Positions 16,184-24,901 of a DNA stretch of 64,000 bases are shown in pieces. The position numbers and the translations under genes were made by a program. The stretch spans positions 2,849,423 to 2,913,422 of the forward strand of contig LT629697.1 in the NCBI GenBank assembly GCA_900100325.1, written 5' to 3'. Within the stretch, counting starts at the first letter, position 1. Each line of letters starts with the position of its first letter. The notes under the pieces are model-generated. The model searched no databases. It was not told the DNA's origin and saw only the letters and a program-made list of their open reading frames with translations. This stretch comes from Frankineae bacterium MT45. GTDB taxonomy: Bacteria > Actinomycetota > Actinomycetes > Mycobacteriales > Jatrophihabitantaceae.

Positions 16184-18868
16184 CTAGTGGGCGGCGGACT
16201 CCCACGTCGTGCCGACGCCGACCGACACCTCGAGGGGCACGTCGAGCGGGTAGGCCGAACCCATCTCGGCCACCACAAGTCTCTTCACGGCCTCCTGCTC
16301 CCCCGGCGCGATGTCGAGGACGAGTTCGTCGTGTACCTGCAGCAGTAGCTTCGAGTCCAGCTTCTCCTCGGCCAGCCGACGGTGCACGCCGAGCATCGCC
16401 ACCTTGATGATGTCGGCCGCACTCCCCTGGATCGGTGCGTTGAGGGCCATCCGCTCGGCCATCTCGCGGCGCTGCCGGTTGTCGCTGTTGAGATCGGGCA
16501 GGTACCGGCGGCGCCCCATGATCGTCTCGGTGTACCCCTCGCTGCGGGCCCGTTCGACGATCGACTGCAGGTAGTCGCGCACCCCGCCGAAGCGGGTGAA
16601 GTACGCCTCCATCTGCCCGCGGGCCTCCTCCGCGGAGATCTTGAGCTGCTGGGCCAGCCCGAAGGCCGACAGACCATAGGCCAGCCCATAGGACATCGCC
16701 TTGACCCGACGCCGCAGTTCGGCGTCGACCTGCTCCGGCGGCACGTCGAAGGCCCGGCTGGCGACGAAGGTGTGCAGGTCCTCGCCGGAGCGGAAGGCGT
16801 CACGCAGGCCGTCGTCCTCGGAGAGGTGCGCCATGATCCGCATCTCGATCTGGCTGTAGTCGGCGGTCATCAGCGCCTCGAACCCGGGGCCGACGCTGAA
16901 TGCTTCGCGGATGCGACGACCCTCAGCGGTCCGCACCGGGATGTTCTGCAGGTTCGGATCGGTCGAAGAGAGGCGGCCAGTGGCGGCGATCGTCTGGTTG
17001 AAGGTGGTGTGAATGCGTCCACCGTCGTCGATCAGCGGGAGCAGCGAGTCGACGACTGTCTTCAGGCGGGCGACCTCGCGGTGACGCAGTAGCAGTCCCA
17101 GCAGTGGGTGCTCCGTGGTGGCATACAGCGCAGCCAGCGCGTCGGCGTCGGTGGTGTAGCCGGTCTTGATCCGCTTGGTCTTCGGCAGGCCGAACTGGTC
17201 AAAGAGGATCTCCTGCAGCTGCTTCGGCGAGCCCAGGTTGAAGCTGCGCCCAACGACGGCATGCGCGTCCTGCTCCACCGCGAGCACGCTGGCGGCGAGC
17301 TCGCGCTGCAGTTCCTCCAGCACCTCCCGGTCGACCCCGATGCCGGTCGCCTCCATGTCGGCCAGCACAAAGGTCAACGGCAGCTCGAGACTCAGCAGCA
17401 GCTCCCGTGCACCGCGCTGGGTCAGCTCCTCGTCGAAGGTGGTGGCGAGGTCACGAATCGCGCTGGCCCGGACGCTCCCCGCTTCAGCGATCGCGTCATC
17501 CGACTCCTCGACACCGCCGTCCAGTGTCAGCTGCCCGGTGTCCTCAACGTTCGCGCGGAGTTCGCGATGCAGATACCGAAGCGCCAGGTCGGCCAGGTCG
17601 AAGGATCGCTGCCCGGGCAGCGCCAGGTAGGCCGCCAGCTGGATGTCGTTCGTGACGCCGGCCAGGGCCCAGCCTCGCTGGCGTACCGCCAGCAGCGGCC
17701 CCTTGACGTCGTGCACGGCCTTGGGGACGGCGTCGTCGGCGAGCCAGTCGGCCAGCACCTTCTCGTCCGAGTCGGTGAGCTGATCGGGAATGACGTAGGT
17801 CGCCTCGCCGTCGCCGGCTGCGATGCCGATGCCAGTGAGCACGCCGACGCCTCGACCCCACGTTCCGTGGAACGAGACACCGCAGCGCGCACCGTCGCGG
17901 GTGTGCTCGTCCAGCCAGCTGGCCAGCTCGTCCACGCCGAGACGGGTCGCCGTGACCTCAAAGCCCTCCTCCGCCTCGGGCTCCACGCTGTCGAGGGTGT
18001 CGAAGAGGCGCTCACGCAGCACCCGGAACTGCAGGTTGTCGAAGACCTGGTGGACCTCGGCCCGATCCCACGTCTGGCGCTGCAGCCCGGCGACACCGAT
18101 CTCGAGCGGAACATCACGTACCAGTTCAGTGAGGCGCCGATTGCGCAGGACGCTGCCCAGATTCTCGCGCAGCGCGTCGCCGACCTTTCCCTTGACCGTG
18201 TCGACCCGTGCCACCAGCTCGTCCAGGGAGCCGTACTCGCGCACCCACTTCGACGCGGTCTTCTCACCAACGCCGGGGATACCGGGGAGGTTGTCGCTCG
18301 GGTCGCCGCGCAGGGCGGCGAAGTCCGGGTACTGGGCCGGGGTCAGGTCGTATTTGGTGCGCACCTCATCCGGTGTGAAGCGGGTCAGGTCGCTGACGCC
18401 CTTGCGCGGGTACAGCACGGTGACGTCCTCGCTCACCAACTGCAGCGCGTCCCGGTCGCCGGTACAGATGAGCACCTTCGTGCCGTCACCGGTCGCCTCG
18501 GTGGTGAGCGTGGCGATCACGTCATCGGCCTCGTACCCCTCGACCGAGACCGAGACGATCCGCAGCGCGTCCAGCACCTCGCGGATCAGCGAGACCTGCC
18601 CCTTGAAGTCCGACGGTGTCTGGCTGCGACCGGCCTTGTACTCGGCATAGGCCTCGCTGCGGAACGTCTTGCGGGAGACATCGAACGCGACGGCCAGATG
18701 GGTCGGCTCCTCGTCGCGCAGCAGGTTGATCAGCATTGACGTGAAGCCGTAGACGGCGTTCGTCGGCTGGCCGGTGGTGGTCGAGAAGTTCTCAACCGGC
18801 AGCGCGAAGAAGGCACGATAGGCCAGCGAATGGCCATCCAGCAGAAGCAGACGATCTGTTGCGCTCAC
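16184..18868 (-). CDS. polA: DNA polymerase I
   Basis: An 894-aa repair and Okazaki-fragment polymerase. Residues 1-290 form the 5'-3' flap exonuclease (LLLDGHSLAYRAFFALP, with acidic metal residues in VEGYEADDVIATL). The middle domain (about 310-480) has the 3'-5' exonuclease fold, but the DTE motif is replaced (GVSFHGTW), so proofreading is probably lost, as in mycobacteria. The polymerase domain has motif A DYSQIEMRIMAHLSED, motif B RRRVKAMSYGLAYGLSAFG and motif C LLQVHDELVLDI. It converges on the flippase gene. Position near rpsA and coaE matches M. tuberculosis. Confidence 0.97.
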   Translation of the reverse strand: MSATDRLLLLDGHSLAYRAFFALPVENFSTTTGQPTNAVYGFTSMLINLLRDEEPTHLAVAFDVSRKTFRSEAYAEYKAGRSQTPSDFKGQVSLIREVLDALRIVSVSVEGYEADDVIATLTTEATGDGTKVLICTGDRDALQLVSEDVTVLYPRKGVSDLTRFTPDEVRTKYDLTPAQYPDFAALRGDPSDNLPGIPGVGEKTASKWVREYGSLDELVARVDTVKGKVGDALRENLGSVLRNRRLTELVRDVPLEIGVAGLQRQTWDRAEVHQVFDNLQFRVLRERLFDTLDSVEPEAEEGFEVTATRLGVDELASWLDEHTRDGARCGVSFHGTWGRGVGVLTGIGIAAGDGEATYVIPDQLTDSDEKVLADWLADDAVPKAVHDVKGPLLAVRQRGWALAGVTNDIQLAAYLALPGQRSFDLADLALRYLHRELRANVEDTGQLTLDGGVEESDDAIAEAGSVRASAIRDLATTFDEELTQRGARELLLSLELPLTFVLADMEATGIGVDREVLEELQRELAASVLAVEQDAHAVVGRSFNLGSPKQLQEILFDQFGLPKTKRIKTGYTTDADALAALYATTEHPLLGLLLRHREVARLKTVVDSLLPLIDDGGRIHTTFNQTIAATGRLSSTDPNLQNIPVRTAEGRRIREAFSVGPGFEALMTADYSQIEMRIMAHLSEDDGLRDAFRSGEDLHTFVASRAFDVPPEQVDAELRRRVKAMSYGLAYGLSAFGLAQQLKISAEEARGQMEAYFTRFGGVRDYLQSIVERARSEGYTETIMGRRRYLPDLNSDNRQRREMAERMALNAPIQGSAADIIKVAMLGVHRRLAEEKLDSKLLLQVHDELVLDIAPGEQEAVKRLVVAEMGSAYPLDVPLEVSVGVGTTWESAAH

Positions 18869-18918
18869 AACACCGGAGTCTAGGTGGAGGGGCTGACAAC
18901 GGCGTCACCCCCGTGCGG

Positions 18919-19521
18919 TCAGGCTCCGCGGCCGAACATCTGCGCGGGTGCCTTCACGGCCGCCACTCGCCCGCTGCGCAGCCGGCGGAGTCGCGCGACC
19001 CGCTCGGGCGCCTCGGCCAGCCCGAGCGTGCGCCGCAGCACCTGCGTCGAGGCGATCCGCCGGGTGACCAGCGGCGCGAAGCCGAGCCGCGCCAGGTAAC
19101 GATTGGCCTCCCGCGAACCGGTCACGGCGGTGGCGACCAGGTGGTCGATGCCGCGCTGATCCGCCTCGTGGACGGCCGCCACCAGCAATGAGCGTCCGAC
19201 ACCCCGCCGGCGCTTACTGTCGTCGACAAGCAGGTGACTGACGTTCAACACCGGCACCGGGTTGACGGCGGCGACCTGCTCGATGTTCAGAACCACCAAG
19301 CCGTAGAGCAGGAGCGCGTCATCGTCGACGGCGACGAGCACCGACACGTCCGGCGAGGCGAGCAGTTCGTGGATGCGCGTGGGGAGCTGAGACAGCAGGT
19401 CGGACTCGAACTGACGCCCGCCGACCGCTCCGATGCTCAGGCCGCTGGACCTCACGAGATGTGAGATGCGAGCGGTGTCATCGATCTCCGCATGCCGGAT
19501 TCGAAGCGGGATGCGAGACAA
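18919..19521 (-). CDS. GNAT family N-acetyltransferase
   Basis: A 200-aa acetyltransferase. The GNAT core covers residues about 6-155: an N-terminal IRHAEIDDTARISHLV, the acetyl-CoA motif A SKRRRGVGRSLLVAAVHEAD and the motif B segment ANRYLARLGFAPL. About 45 basic residues follow the fold, an unusual Arg-rich tail (RVARLRRLRSGRVAAVKA). The substrate cannot be assigned. It is monocistronic, upstream of polA on the same strand. Confidence 0.82.
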   Translation of the reverse strand: MSRIPLRIRHAEIDDTARISHLVRSSGLSIGAVGGRQFESDLLSQLPTRIHELLASPDVSVLVAVDDDALLLYGLVVLNIEQVAAVNPVPVLNVSHLLVDDSKRRRGVGRSLLVAAVHEADQRGIDHLVATAVTGSREANRYLARLGFAPLVTRRIASTQVLRRTLGLAEAPERVARLRRLRSGRVAAVKAPAQMFGRGA

Positions 19522-19846
19522 CGACGACCGACCTCTCTACTGAGTTGGAGCCACTGTTTCCAGGTGTCACGGCGATGATCCGCACGACCAAACTCAGCAG
19601 AAAAGCCCGTGCCCATCGAGTGATTGTCACGACTCGAACACACGTAGCGACTACTGATTGATTCGGCAACCAAGTCCGTCACAGCAGACTAACCCGCCCG
19701 CCGACGGAGCGCGAGACCCCCTCCTCGACACGGCCCCTCACGCTCTGTGGTGTACAACTCACGTCCCCCAGCTGGGCGCGCGAAGGTGCGGTTGCGAGCC
19801 TGCTCCGGGCCCAGAAACTTCGACCGAGATAGATTCCCGCGCGAAC
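19522..19846. other. Intergenic stretch, no gene seen
   Basis: About 325 bases between the GNAT gene and the 3' end of the liv operon. It must contain the GNAT promoter and the end of the liv transcript. The arms CTGAGTT near 19541 and AACTCAG near 19596 could pair across a loop of about 50 bases, but no T-run or convincing promoter pair was found. Confidence 0.4.
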
Positions 19847-20563
19847 TTAAGTCGCGATCTCTTCGCCGAGGTAGGCGGCGCGGACGCGGTTGTCGGCGAG
19901 TAGTTCGGCGCCGGTGCCTTCGAGCACGATTTCACCGGTCTCCATGACGTAGCCGCGGTTGGCTAGGGCGAGGGCCTGGGCGGCGTTCTGCTCGACCAGG
20001 AGCACCGTGACACCGGTGCGGTTGATCTCGCGGATGATCTCGAAGATCTGAGCGACGATGAGGGGCGCGAGTCCCATGGAGGGTTCGTCGAGGAGGAGTA
20101 GCCGCGGCTTACCCATGAGGGCGCGGCCGATGGCGAGCATCTGCTGCTCGCCGCCGGAGAGGGTCCCGGCTGGCTGCTTGATGCGTTCACGCAGCCGCGG
20201 GAACATCACCAGGACTTGCTCGATGAGGTCGGCGTCGGCCTTCTTGAAGCGGTAGGCGCCCATGTCGAGGTTCTCAGCGACGCTCATCCGTGGGAAGACG
20301 TGCCGGCCTTCGGGGACATGGCAGATGCCGCGGCGGATCAGCTCGTGGGCCGGGACCCCGTCGATGCGATCACCGTCGAAGGTGACTGTGCCGAGTACCG
20401 GTCGCAGCATGCCGGAGATGGTCTTCTGCGTAGTCGTCTTGCCGGCCCCGTTGGCGCCGAGGAGGGCGACGATCTCACCTTCGCCGACGTTGAAGGAGAT
20501 GCCTTTCAGCGCAGCGATCGCCCCATAGCGGACTTCGATGTCGGCCACGTCGAGCAGCGTCAT
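19847..20563 (-). CDS. livF: Branched-chain amino acid ABC transporter ATPase LivF
   Basis: A 238-aa ATPase of the HAAT uptake family, located on the inner face of the membrane. Walker A is GANGAGKTTTQKT, the signature is LSGGEQQMLAIGRAL and Walker B is RLLLLDEPSMGLAP, followed by the H-loop-equivalent VLLVEQNAAQAL typical of LivF. Length is normal. It is the last gene of the operon and its ATG overlaps the livG stop by four bases. Confidence 0.95.
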   Translation of the reverse strand: MTLLDVADIEVRYGAIAALKGISFNVGEGEIVALLGANGAGKTTTQKTISGMLRPVLGTVTFDGDRIDGVPAHELIRRGICHVPEGRHVFPRMSVAENLDMGAYRFKKADADLIEQVLVMFPRLRERIKQPAGTLSGGEQQMLAIGRALMGKPRLLLLDEPSMGLAPLIVAQIFEIIREINRTGVTVLLVEQNAAQALALANRGYVMETGEIVLEGTGAELLADNRVRAAYLGEEIAT

Positions 20564-21543
20564 TCGGTGCTCTCCTCTGGGCTCGTCGTCCCCGATTCCG
20601 TCCCCGGGTCCGGCTGCGGATGAGCAGCCGGTTGCGGTTCCGGTTCGGGCTGGTCGCTGGTGTCGATGAGGGTGAGCTCGGGCTGGCTCTGGGCCGCGCT
20701 CTCGGCCTCTTCGGCGGAGGTGCCGAGGTAGGCGGCGACGACGGCCGGGTCGCGTTGGATCTGGGCCGGTGTACCTTCGGCGATCTTCTCGCCGAAGTTG
20801 AGGACGATGATGCGGTGGGCGATGGACATGACCAGTTTCATGTCGTGTTCGATGAGCAGCACCCCGATGCCGCGTTCGGTATTGATCCGCTGGATGAGTT
20901 GGGCCAGGTCCCGCTTCTCGACCGGGTTGGTGCCGGCGGCCGGTTCGTCCAGCAGCAGCACTCCGGGGCGGGTGCCCAGGGCGCGGGCAATCTCCAGCCG
21001 GCGCTGTTCGCCGTAGGCCAGCGAGCCGGCCAGCTCGTTGGCCCGATGCGAGAGCCCGACGTCGTGCAGCAGTTCGTAGGCGTCGACCAGGCTTTCGCGC
21101 TGCTCGCGGCGCTGCCTGGGAAGCCCGAGCATCGAGGAGATCGGGCCCGAGCGCTGCCGGGTCTCGATGCCGACCTGCACGTTCTCCAGCGCCGTCAAGG
21201 CCGGGAAGAGGCGGATGTTCTGGAAAGTACGGGCCACTCCCATCCGGTTGATGGCGTGGGTCTTCTTGCCGAGCACCGTCGTCGGGGCGTCTCCGGGGCG
21301 GCCGGAGAGCTCGATGATGCCCTCCTGCGGGGTGTAGACACCGGTGAGTGAGTTGAAGAGTGACGTCTTGCCGGCACCGTTCGGTCCGATGATCGCCAGG
21401 ATTTCATTGCGGAACATCTGCAGTGAGACGTCGTTGAGGCTGGTGACACCACCGAAGCGAAGCGTCGCGTGGGAGACGTTGAAGACCACGTCGGCCGCGG
21501 TCTGCCCCGGGTTGCCGGCTGGTGGGGTGAGCGTGGATGTCAT
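20560..21543 (-). CDS. livG: Branched-chain amino acid ABC transporter ATPase LivG
   Basis: A 327-aa ATPase. Walker A GPNGAGKTSLFNSLTG, signature LAYGEQRRLEIARAL, Walker B VLLLDEPAAGTNPVE and the LivG-specific LLIEHDMKLVMSIA are present. A Pro/Glu/Gln/Ser-rich tail of about 50 residues after the catalytic core is longer than in typical LivG (about 255 aa) and looks disordered. The gene lies five bases after livM and overlaps livF. Confidence 0.95.
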   Translation of the reverse strand: MTSTLTPPAGNPGQTAADVVFNVSHATLRFGGVTSLNDVSLQMFRNEILAIIGPNGAGKTSLFNSLTGVYTPQEGIIELSGRPGDAPTTVLGKKTHAINRMGVARTFQNIRLFPALTALENVQVGIETRQRSGPISSMLGLPRQRREQRESLVDAYELLHDVGLSHRANELAGSLAYGEQRRLEIARALGTRPGVLLLDEPAAGTNPVEKRDLAQLIQRINTERGIGVLLIEHDMKLVMSIAHRIIVLNFGEKIAEGTPAQIQRDPAVVAAYLGTSAEEAESAAQSQPELTLIDTSDQPEPEPQPAAHPQPDPGTESGTTSPEESTE

Positions 21544-21548
21544 GTGTT

Positions 21549-23783
21549 TTACAGCCCTTCACTCACCGGGACGGCTCTGGTCTCCGCCGACGCCGGCACC
21601 CCGAAGCCCGAGAGCTCGGCCTTGCGGCGTTTCGCCGGGAGCAGACCAGCCGGACGGAAGATCATCATCAGCAGCAGGATCGCTCCGATCCACATTTGAC
21701 GGTCATCGGCCGGAACCTGATCCTTGAGGAACTCCGGCAGCCAGGTCAGCACCGCGGCACCGGCCATCGCGCCAGCGAGTGACCCCATCCCACCGAAGAC
21801 CACGTAGGCCACGACGAGGATCGAGTTGTTCAGCACGAAGTTGTCCGGGTTGAAGTACCCGACCTGCGAGGCGAAGAAGACACCGGTGATGCCGGAGGTC
21901 GAGGCACCGATCGCGAACGCCAGCAGCTTCACCCGGGTGGTGTTGATACCGGTGGCCTGCGCTGCGATCTCATCCTCACGAATCGCCGCCCACGCCCGGC
22001 CGATGCGCGACCCCTCCAACCGGTAGAAGAGCACCACGATGATGATGATGATCACCAGCAGCAAGTACCAGTACTGCAGGTTGTTCAGCCCCCACTTGAT
22101 CGACAGCGGACCCATGTGGATCACCGGGTGCGGCACCGTCGGGGACGGCCCACGGGTCGAGTTCGTCAGGTTGAACGGGTTGTTCACCGCGGCGATGCGG
22201 ATGATCTCACCGAAGCCGAGGGTCACGATCGCCAGATAATCACCGCGTAATCGCAGCGTCGGTGCACCCAACGCCAACCCGGCAATCAGACAGGCACCCA
22301 CCGCGAACGGGATGGCCAGCAGCGGCGACATGTGCAGCCAGGCCGGCGGCTTATGCGGCAGCGACCCCACCAAGTACGCCGTGGTGTAGGAGCCGATCGC
22401 GTAGAAGGCGATAAAACCAAGGTCGAGCAGGCCAGCCCAACCGACGACGACGTTCAACCCGATAGCCAGCAGCACGTACACGCCGATCTCGGTGACCAGC
22501 ACCTTCTGCCAGAAGTCGGTCATCGTCGGCGGGTAGAAGAGGGCCAGCGCGATACCGATCAGGATCAGGCTCTTATTCGTCGACCCGACCCGGTCGCCGA
22601 TCGCCGCCGCGGTCTGCCCGGCCTTCGAGGCCGGCGCCCCCGACGGCAGCGTCGCCGTCTCCTCCTTCGGCGTCGTCGCCGCCACCGCAGCGCCAGCGGC
22701 CAGCAGCGAGAATGCGAAGCAGGCGAACCATCCGCCGGCGCCCAGGTTCTGCCACGGACCGGTCGAGCCGGTGATGTTCAGGCTCGGCGCCAGCGCCGAG
22801 ATGCGGTACAACGTCGTCAGCGTCAACACCACCGACATGATGCCCAGCGCCGTAGCGATCCACCCCAGCCACCGCAGCCGCAGATAGCAGGCCACCAGTG
22901 CTCCGACCGCGGTCACGAAGAACAACGCCCACCCCAGCCACTGCAGGTAGTGCAGCGACACCGCCGACAGCTTGCTCCCCTCGAAGAGCGCATACGTATC
23001 GGAGAACGTCGCGTTCACACCCTGCGGCGCGAACCAGGTATTCGAGCTGAACGACAACACACCGGCCAACGTGCCGGCCGCAGCGACGAGCAGCCCCGGA
23101 CGCCAATCCAGCAACTGCGTGAAGACCGCCCGCCCGCGCGCCACCTGATTCGGCGACAACGCCGACGTCGCACAGGCCACCGCGATCGTCCAGAACCCGA
23201 TCAACGCGCCGACCGCACCGAAGGAGTGGTCATCGCTGCCGGTGAAACTCACGGCCAGCGAATGCGCGTAGAACGCGATCACCCCCGACACCACACCCAG
23301 CGCGACCCCGACCCAGGCCAGCAGCTTGATGCGGCGCATCGTCGCGACCAGGCCAACGACGAACGTCACCAGGAAGAGCACCCAATGCAGCCAGTCGTAG
23401 AACGCCGCCGCCAGCGGCGAGATCCCCGACGCCGAACTGAGGGTCGCATTCACCGTCGACAACTTGCCGTTGCCGATCACCGAATCCCACTGCAGCAGCG
23501 TGTAAGCAGCGACCACAGTCAACCCACCGACCAGCGTCGGCGAGACACCCGGGCGGGAGAGATACGGACGCACCCGCGGCCAGTAGGTGATCAACGCAAA
23601 CGCCAGCACACCCAGGCCCAGAAAGACAAAGACCCGTGGATGGAAGATCGCGGCCCGGAAGGCGTAGCCGTAATCCTCCTGGACGCCCTCCTGCTGACCC
23701 CACATCAACGCCAGCACCAACGACCCGGCGATGCAGGCGACGAACCGCTGAGCGGCCGGCGACTTGTTGTAACGCCGGATCAT
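21549..23783 (-). CDS. livM: LivM permease with a large duplicated N-terminal membrane extension
   Basis: A 744-aa permease. The C-terminal part (about 410-725) is an ordinary LivM: VLLAIGLNVVVGWAGLLDLG, LRGDYLAIVTLGFGEIIRI and LAGAMAGAAVLTWLPEFL. The first 400 residues form an extra membrane region with about ten helices in two similar halves, each with a hydrophobic block, a surface segment with NAT and then a helix pair (WLHWVLFLVTFVVGLVATMR versus WLGWALFFVTAVGALVACYL). Typical LivM is 300-430 aa. The ATG at 23783 overlaps the livH stop (ATGA), fixing the start. Function of the extension is unknown. Confidence 0.92.
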   Translation of the reverse strand: MIRRYNKSPAAQRFVACIAGSLVLALMWGQQEGVQEDYGYAFRAAIFHPRVFVFLGLGVLAFALITYWPRVRPYLSRPGVSPTLVGGLTVVAAYTLLQWDSVIGNGKLSTVNATLSSASGISPLAAAFYDWLHWVLFLVTFVVGLVATMRRIKLLAWVGVALGVVSGVIAFYAHSLAVSFTGSDDHSFGAVGALIGFWTIAVACATSALSPNQVARGRAVFTQLLDWRPGLLVAAAGTLAGVLSFSSNTWFAPQGVNATFSDTYALFEGSKLSAVSLHYLQWLGWALFFVTAVGALVACYLRLRWLGWIATALGIMSVVLTLTTLYRISALAPSLNITGSTGPWQNLGAGGWFACFAFSLLAAGAAVAATTPKEETATLPSGAPASKAGQTAAAIGDRVGSTNKSLILIGIALALFYPPTMTDFWQKVLVTEIGVYVLLAIGLNVVVGWAGLLDLGFIAFYAIGSYTTAYLVGSLPHKPPAWLHMSPLLAIPFAVGACLIAGLALGAPTLRLRGDYLAIVTLGFGEIIRIAAVNNPFNLTNSTRGPSPTVPHPVIHMGPLSIKWGLNNLQYWYLLLVIIIIIVVLFYRLEGSRIGRAWAAIREDEIAAQATGINTTRVKLLAFAIGASTSGITGVFFASQVGYFNPDNFVLNNSILVVAYVVFGGMGSLAGAMAGAAVLTWLPEFLKDQVPADDRQMWIGAILLLMMIFRPAGLLPAKRRKAELSGFGVPASAETRAVPVSEGL

Positions 23784-24721
23784 GCCGCACGCCCCAATCG
23801 CTCGCCGAGGATGCCGGTAGGTCGCACGATCAACACCATCACCAGCACCACGAACGCGACCACGTCGGTCCACTCGATACCGATGAAACTGATCGGCGGC
23901 ACCACCGACTCAACGATACCCAGCAGCAGACCACCGAGCATGGCCCCACGAATGTTGCCGATACCGCCCAGCACCGCCGCCGCGAACGCCTTCGTACCCT
24001 GATCGAAACCCATCGTGTTCGAGAACGAGAACGCCGTACCGAAGAGGAAACCAGCCACACCGGCCAGCGCCCCACCGATCATGAACGTCCGCGAAATCGT
24101 CTTGTCGATGTCGATACCCATCAACGCCGCGGTCGGCGCATCCTCAGCCACACCGCGGATACCGCGACCCAACTTCGTCTTCGAGACCAACCGGTCGAGG
24201 AAAATCATGCAGATCACCGCGATCACGATGATCAGCAACTGGATCAGCGACACCGTCGCGTTGCCCAGCTTCAAGACCGTCTTGTCCTGATTGAAGTACG
24301 TCGGGAACGAGTTACCCCGGAACCGGTTGAAGAGCTTCCCGGCCAACTGCGACAGGAAGAACGACGCGCCGATGGCACTGATCAAAAACGCCAACTTCGG
24401 CGCCCCTCGCTTACGCAGCGTCCGGTAGGCCACCCGCTCCAACGTCCAGGCCACACAGACACCGGTCAACGCGCCGCTCAACACCCCGATCAGAAAGACC
24501 AACGGCGCCTCCCACGACGGCACATTCTTGCCATCACCCACGATCGCATGCACCACGATGTAACTACCGAACGCACCCGACATGAACACCTCGCTATGCG
24601 CGAAGTTGATCAACTGCAACACTCCGTACACCAACGTGTACCCGAGCGCGATCAGCGCATACATCGACCCACGCGCAACACCACCGATGAAGAACTGCGG
24701 CAACGTATGGAAGTAATTCAC
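23780..24721 (-). CDS. livH: Branched-chain amino acid ABC transporter permease LivH
   Basis: A 313-aa integral membrane permease with the family start NYFHTLPQFFIGGVARGSMY followed by ALIALGYTLVYGVLQLINFA and the EAA-like GIRGVAEDAPTAALMGI. The frame stays open to 24850, but homologues begin with MNYF, so the GTG at 24721 is preferred; AAAGG lies about 12 bases upstream, a loose spacing. Residues after the start predict eight helices. It is followed by livM with a four-base overlap. Confidence 0.93.
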   Translation of the reverse strand: MNYFHTLPQFFIGGVARGSMYALIALGYTLVYGVLQLINFAHSEVFMSGAFGSYIVVHAIVGDGKNVPSWEAPLVFLIGVLSGALTGVCVAWTLERVAYRTLRKRGAPKLAFLISAIGASFFLSQLAGKLFNRFRGNSFPTYFNQDKTVLKLGNATVSLIQLLIIVIAVICMIFLDRLVSKTKLGRGIRGVAEDAPTAALMGIDIDKTISRTFMIGGALAGVAGFLFGTAFSFSNTMGFDQGTKAFAAAVLGGIGNIRGAMLGGLLLGIVESVVPPISFIGIEWTDVVAFVVLVMVLIVRPTGILGERLGRAA

Positions 24722-24831
24722 AGGGGAAGGCAACCTTTCAAACAACATCCGGCGGCGATCAGGGGCAGCGCCGAGGATGGCTGGGAAGCGTTGACGGACT
24801 CTCGATTGAACATACTGCTCCGCCTGCAGGA

Positions 24832-24875
24832 AGGGGCACCGCCACACCACCGTGTCGGTGGGTGACAGTGCCCCT
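24832..24875 (-). other. Intercistronic hairpin between livJ and livH
   Basis: AGGGGCAC (24832-24839) pairs with GTGCCCCT (24868-24875) and CCACCG (24847-24852) with CGGTGG (24856-24861). No T-run follows, so it is unlikely to be a terminator. Hairpins at this place after a binding-protein gene often protect the upstream mRNA and allow more binding protein than permease; that role here is inferred. Confidence 0.5.
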
Positions 24876-24901
24876 GCCCTTAGACCATTAGCATTGCCGC
24901 T

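Noticed and set aside
17108-18739. 543-aa plus-strand open frame
   Set aside because: Antisense shadow of polA; all conserved polymerase motifs are on the other strand.
22332-24002. 556-aa plus-strand frame with Arg/Gln/His-rich sequence
   Set aside because: Antisense of livM and livH; low-complexity product from complement of membrane codons.
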